A DNA stretch of 62,807 nucleotides from Candidatus Methanobinarius endosymbioticus (GTDB lineage Archaea; Methanobacteriota; Methanobacteria; Methanobacteriales; Methanobacteriaceae), in assembly GCA_003315655.1 (NCBI GenBank), contig NIZT01000039.1, positions 1 to 62,807 on the forward strand, in the 5' to 3' direction. Numbering within the stretch: position 1 is the first letter of the stretch; every line of letters starts with the position of its first letter. The notes below the pieces were generated by a model. The model was not told the DNA's origin. It made no database searches and saw nothing but the letters and a program-made list of their open reading frames with translations. This document shows positions 58,862 through 62,807 of the stretch, piece by piece. A program made the position numbers and the translations under genes.

Positions 58862-59845
58862 ATGAGTTTTAGAAAAGATAAAAAGGAAATATTATTCTCA
58901 ACAGATCTTATATTAAGTTTTATTTTATTTATTTTAGTGATTGGATCGATTGTAAATTTAATTGACGAAACAAAATGACCGGACAATTAATTCATTAGAA
59001 GCATCCCCAGCTGAAAAAATTAAATATGGATAATTGTTGATAACTTAATCAATAATCCAGGAACACCAAAACATTGGGAAAATTATCAGATTTCAGTAAT
59101 GTAAATCTAGGTTTAACTGTTGAAAACTCATTTGATAAAATTATTATTAATACCATGTCATTTGAAAAGTTAAAAATTCTTGAAAATGATAATTATAATA
59201 ATTTAATCGGGAAAAAAATTATTTAATGATGAAATAATGAGTTAAATTAGTATTTATCCTATTAGTTGTAATATAACTCCTATTGTTATTGGTGATTCTA
59301 TATTAAATTCAGAAGAAAAAATATCCAATATAATTTCTATAAAAAATATAAGTATGTGAGTGTGTTTGATATTAACAAGTTAAATATTGAACAAGATAAT
59401 GAATATTATTAAAATATCAGTATTTTTGAAAATGAAAATAAAAACAAAAAATTTTTATGTTATGATGAAACTATAAATGAACTTAATCATTCTAATACTA
59501 CTAGTTATCATAGGATTTGTAATGAATTTATAATAAATAAAAAAAAGATTATTGAAGAAAAAAATTTTTACCTTATTTTTTGATGAAAATTGTGTAAATA
59601 TTGGAAATTCTTGGATTTTAGATAATTTTAAAAAAGTTTCTAATGATGAAAATATCGTTAACAGATATAAGGTTAATATAAATGAATATTTTAGTGAATA
59701 TTTTGCAAATATCAATTCAATGACTTTTTATTTACATTTAAAAATCATCAGTTAAAATAATTTAAATCAAACTAGATATGTTTTAGTAGGTTAACCAGAA
59801 AATATTCTTATTAATGATTTAAATATCGATTATTTTAAAGAATAA
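58862..59845 (+). pseudogene. Decayed exported (pilin-like) protein gene 2
   Basis: Starts MSFRKDKKEILFSTDLILSF followed by a hydrophobic helix (LFILVIGSIVNLI), then frames change about every 30-60 codons: LSDFSNVNLGLTVENSFDKI, ISIYPISCNITPIVIGDSIL, CYDETINELNHSNTTSYHRI, NLNQTRYVLVG. It directly follows the gene at 58082, and the pair resembles a small operon for surface filament or secretion components. Function unknown. Confidence 0.55.
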
Positions 59846-60104
59846 GACTGTAAATTCCATTATAAATCACATTATAAATAATGAATACATTATTTATATT
59901 AAATAATTATTTCTATAAAAATATCCAATAGAAAATTATTCTAATTAAATTAATTAATAAATAGTCTAATAGAATATACAATAGAATTTATATAGTATAT
60001 GTAAAATAATATTAAACATATTATCTAATAGAAGATATTTATCTTAAAATAAGAAAAAATTATATTATATTAAATAAAAAAATTAATTAAAAACTTTTGA
60101 AATA

Positions 60105-61252
60105 TTAATTAGAAACAGTTAATGCTATTGTAACCCCATTGACAGCTATTTTTTTATGTATAAGTTTAGGATTGTTTCCATGTTTATTGGCTAAAATTAG
60201 TGCAGAAGGTTCTGATACACCAGCAATATCAAATTTTTCTTTTACATACTTTGAAGTGGATATGTTAGGATGTTTAAATTCTTTTATTTCATTAACTGAA
60301 ACAATTTCTAATGGTTTATTAATTGCATCAATTGCATCTAATATACCTTTTTCGTTTTTCTTTATTTCAGCTGTTCCTATTAGATCAATTCTTTCAATTG
60401 GTAAATTTAAATTATTCATTGCAATTTCAATTGCACTTAAAACTTTTTGTTTAGATATTTGGCCATAGCTCCAATTCCCAGAACAATTTTTTGCTGTTTA
60501 AAAAAACATATAATGCTTATTAAAAGTTGCAATTATATCATAGCTATTATTGCTATTGTTATCACTATTATGATTACTGTTATAAGTATCAATTTGATTT
60601 TTCAATGTTTTCTATTAACAAATCAATCTTTTCTAGGTCAATGATTTCAAGTGTATTATTAATATTATTATTAAAATAATTACTTAAATCATCAATATAT
60701 GCTATTTTTCCATTATTATTAATGTTTAAAAATAATTTAATCGGTTTTTTCTTCTAAAATTTGTTTATTAAAATTTAATATTTCTTTTTTATTAATAATT
60801 TCCCAGTGATATTTATTAGAAAGTGAATCAATTCCTATTTTATTATTGATATCGGTTGAAGTTGTAATAACAGGTTCTGCATTTATTAAAGTAGCTATTT
60901 TTAAAGTTAACTCATTAGCTCCTCCAAGATGGCCTGAAAGTAAGCTGATAACAAATTTGCCATTGTCATCAATGGATAAAACAGCTGGATCAATGTCTTT
61001 ACTTTGAATTTTAGGAGATATAGCTCTAACAAAAATTCTTGTAGCCATTATTCCTATAATAGCATCGTGTTTTCTAAAATGAGAATTATTATCTTCTTCA
61101 TTATTTTCATCAAATATATTATTTATATTACTTTTAACATTTTTATAAAAAGTATCTATTTTAATAACTGTTGGATCATTATCTAATAATTTTTTTAGTT
61201 TCGATGAAAGAATATTTCCTTTCTCTGATACAGATAATATGGCTATATTCAT
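60105..61252 (-). pseudogene. cbiG: Frameshifted cobalt-precorrin 5A hydrolase
   Basis: The N-terminal part (60737-61252) is a good CbiG: MNIAILSVSEKGNILSSKLK, HDAIIGIMATRIFVRAISPK, DNGKFVISLLSGHLGGANEL. The C-terminal part (60105-60480) reads VLSAIEIAMNNLNLPIERID, SVNEIKEFKHPNISTSKYVK and GVSEPSALILA, also CbiG. The middle (60490-60736) needs at least three frame changes and is full of Asn/Ser low complexity. CbiG opens the corrin ring lactone in anaerobic B12 synthesis. With cbiH also broken, corrin synthesis may be lost. Confidence 0.85.
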
Positions 61253-61307
61253 ATAAACTTTCCATTTATTAAATGATTAAAGTAAATAAAATAATAAAAA
61301 ATAATTT

Positions 61308-62459
61308 TTAAACAGAATATAAAGCATTTTCTAAGATATCATTATCACATTGAAGAGCAATAATATTTGTTCTACCTTTACCTCGGCCTCTTGATATAGT
61401 ATTAGTTGAAATAATTCCAAGCATTTCAAGTTCATTTATAAAATCAAAAATTCTTCTATAAGAAACTGTATCGCCCTTAGAAACCTCTTTATAATTATCA
61501 TAAAGTTTTCCAGAAGTGATTTCTTCACTATTTTGAGTTAAATTTAAAATAGCTTCTAAAACTCTCTGTTGTTGGGCTGGTAATGTGGTTATTAGATCTG
61601 TTATTTTGTTATGTTCGATTTTATCCTTAGCTTCTCTTACATATTCACCAAAAATAATGTCTGATTCTTTTTCATCGGCTAATTCTCCAGCTGTTCTTAA
61701 AAGATCAAGAGCATATCTAGCATCTCCCTCTTCTTTAGCAGCTAAAGCTGAACAAAGAGGAATTACATCTTTATCCAGTGTTCCTGTGTTAAATGATAGC
61801 TTTGATCTATCTTCCAAAATATCAACTAATTGTTGAGCACCGTATGGAGGGAAAACAATTTCTCTATCTCTAAAACTACTCATAACTCTACTTTTTATGA
61901 ATTTTTTAAAATCTACATAGTTACTTATAGATAAAATTGAAACGTTATCAGTTCTTGTTAAGGTATATAATATTCCATCACCGTCATTTTTAAGAAGAAT
62001 ATCAATTTCATCTAAAACAACAATTAAAATCATTTTATTTCCATATAAATTAGATTTAAGAATGTCTCTAAATGTGTTTACAACTTCAGCTTTTGTCCAT
62101 CCTCTATAAGGAACATCTCTTCCCATTTGTTGACAAAGTTTAGCTATAACTTGATATTCAGTAGTATAATCAGTACATCGAATATATTCAGTTCTGATTC
62201 TTAAGTCCTTATTTGATACCGCTTCTTCCAGTTGTTTCATTGCAAATTTTGCAGCAGCAGTTTTTCCAGTACCTGTTTTTCCATAAATAGTAACATCAGA
62301 AGGAGTTACATTATTTAATGCTTCAATCCAATATTTAGCTATTCCAGTTATTTGATCTTTTCTGTGTGGTAGAGAGTCTGGTAAGAATCTATGGTCTAGA
62401 TATTGTTTATCTTTGAAAACGGAACCTTTATCTGCTAAGTTATCGAAAATATTAGTCAT
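61308..62459 (-). CDS. cdc6: Orc1/Cdc6 replication initiator
   Basis: Archaeal origin-binding AAA+ ATPase, 383 residues. Walker A GKTGTGKT (60-67), Walker [11 protein letters not shown] (about 144-153), sensor 1 in SISNYVDF, an arginine-bearing [13 protein letters not shown], and a C-terminal winged helix (about 290-375: [19 protein letters not shown] and a basic beta-hairpin [10 protein letters not shown]) that contacts origin DNA. AGGTGATCT, a near-perfect ribosome site, precedes the ATG. The gene reads away from the putative origin at 62460-62807. Confidence 0.96.
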   Translation of the reverse strand: MTNIFDNLADKGSVFKDKQYLDHRFLPDSLPHRKDQITGIAKYWIEALNNVTPSDVTIYGKTGTGKTAAAKFAMKQLEEAVSNKDLRIRTEYIRCTDYTTEYQVIAKLCQQMGRDVPYRGWTKAEVVNTFRDILKSNLYGNKMILIVVLDEIDILLKNDGDGILYTLTRTDNVSILSISNYVDFKKFIKSRVMSSFRDREIVFPPYGAQQLVDILEDRSKLSFNTGTLDKDVIPLCSALAAKEEGDARYALDLLRTAGELADEKESDIIFGEYVREAKDKIEHNKITDLITTLPAQQQRVLEAILNLTQNSEEITSGKLYDNYKEVSKGDTVSYRRIFDFINELEMLGIISTNTISRGRGKGRTNIIALQCDNDILENALYSV

Positions 62460-62685
62460 TAGATCACCTGTGTTTAATTAAAAAATTATTTAGTGTATTT
62501 TGGGTTTTATATCTGAGATATAATGAGTAAATCATTTAAACTTGATATTACTCTAATAAATACTCATATACAAATGTTAAAAAGGTTAAATTGATGTTAA
62601 ATTAAAATAGCTATTAGATATAAAATATTTTTAGATAATTATTAGTAAAAAATCTTTATTTAAAAGCCTTCAACTGTATCTTATA

Positions 62686-62698
62686 CTTCAAGTGTAAT
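62686..62698 (-). promoter_or_regulatory. Mini-ORB-like Orc1/Cdc6 site
   Basis: On the minus strand this reads ATTACACTTGAAG, which agrees with the Methanothermobacter mini-ORB sequence as I remember it (TTACACTTGAAA). It lies 227 bp upstream of the cdc6 start. Confidence 0.5.
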
Positions 62699-62732
62699 AT
62701 TAGAAATTAATACATATAAACTTATTTATTAA

Positions 62733-62744
62733 GAAAGTGTAAAA
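62733..62744 (-). promoter_or_regulatory. Weaker mini-ORB-like site
   Basis: On the minus strand TTTTACACTTTC, sharing TTACACTT with the first site in the same orientation, 46 bp away. AT-rich surroundings make it less certain. Confidence 0.3.
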
Positions 62745-62807
62745 AATTAATAACAAATAAAATATGTTAATTTTAGTTTATTTTAGTATTTTAGTTTATT
62801 TTAGTTT

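Larger units (their letters stand above)
62460..62807. other. Candidate replication origin region (window edge)
   Basis: About 350 bp of AT-rich, gene-free DNA immediately upstream of cdc6, cut by the window end. Archaeal origins usually lie here. It contains one good and two weaker mini-ORB-like sequences (listed separately or near 62535-62546). The region would also hold the cdc6 promoter. Confidence 0.5.

Overview
The window is very AT-rich (about a quarter G+C by eye) and comes from a methanogenic archaeon, most likely a host-associated Methanobrevibacter-type member of the Methanobacteriales. Support comes from methanogenesis marker protein 11, the small subunit of archaeal DNA polymerase D, an Orc1/Cdc6 initiator, CfbA-type sirohydrochlorin chelatases of the F430 pathway, a UPF0147 protein, an adhesin-like beta-helix gene, a double-domain PurE, and AGGAGGTGAT-type ribosome binding sites. 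The species call is an inference.

Region 1 (about 230-20841) is a cell-surface polymer locus. It encodes a two-component polysaccharide/teichoic-acid type ABC exporter, a TarJ/TarI pair (CDP-ribitol synthesis), three polysaccharide pyruvyl transferase-family genes (one dead, two sharing an identical 1025-bp block), a TagF-like poly(polyol phosphate) transferase, RmlA and RmlD, a CgeB-like glycosyltransferase, UDP-glucose dehydrogenase, UDP-ManNAc dehydrogenase, a GT2 enzyme and a 1050-residue methyltransferase-GT2-GT4 protein. Together they read as a bacterial-style teichoic-acid-like pathway in an archaeon: activated ribitol phosphate plus rhamnose and uronic acids, polymerised and exported.

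Region 2 (21422-25480) is a leuC-leuD-leuB set interrupted by a decayed methyltransferase gene. Region 3 (25981-34554) is a gene graveyard: two or three glycosyltransferases, a methyltransferase, an adhesin-like protein and a class V aminotransferase, all broken by several small indels and stops.

Region 4 (34798-57817) is mostly housekeeping: ribH, methanogenesis marker 11, a GpgS-like membrane glycosyltransferase, tandem-domain purE, a UbiD-family decarboxylase, rmlC-rmlB, thiL, two cfbA-like genes (three chelatase domains, His-rich loops), a DUF35 protein, UPF0147, a class II aldolase, polD small subunit, cbiH (frameshifted), and a PhoU/RCK_C regulator beside an MgtE-type transporter. It also holds a broken AmrS radical SAM gene and an intact secreted protein that faintly resembles helveticin-J-family proteins.

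Region 5 (58082-62807) has two decayed exported-protein genes, a broken cbiG, an intact orc1/cdc6 gene and, upstream of it at the right edge, an AT-rich stretch with mini-ORB-like elements, so the window probably ends at a replication origin.

No tRNA, rRNA, CRISPR array or intact transposase was seen. Several frameshifts lie in homopolymer runs, so some 'pseudogenes' (cbiH above all) could be sequencing errors. The multiply broken ones are more likely real decay.
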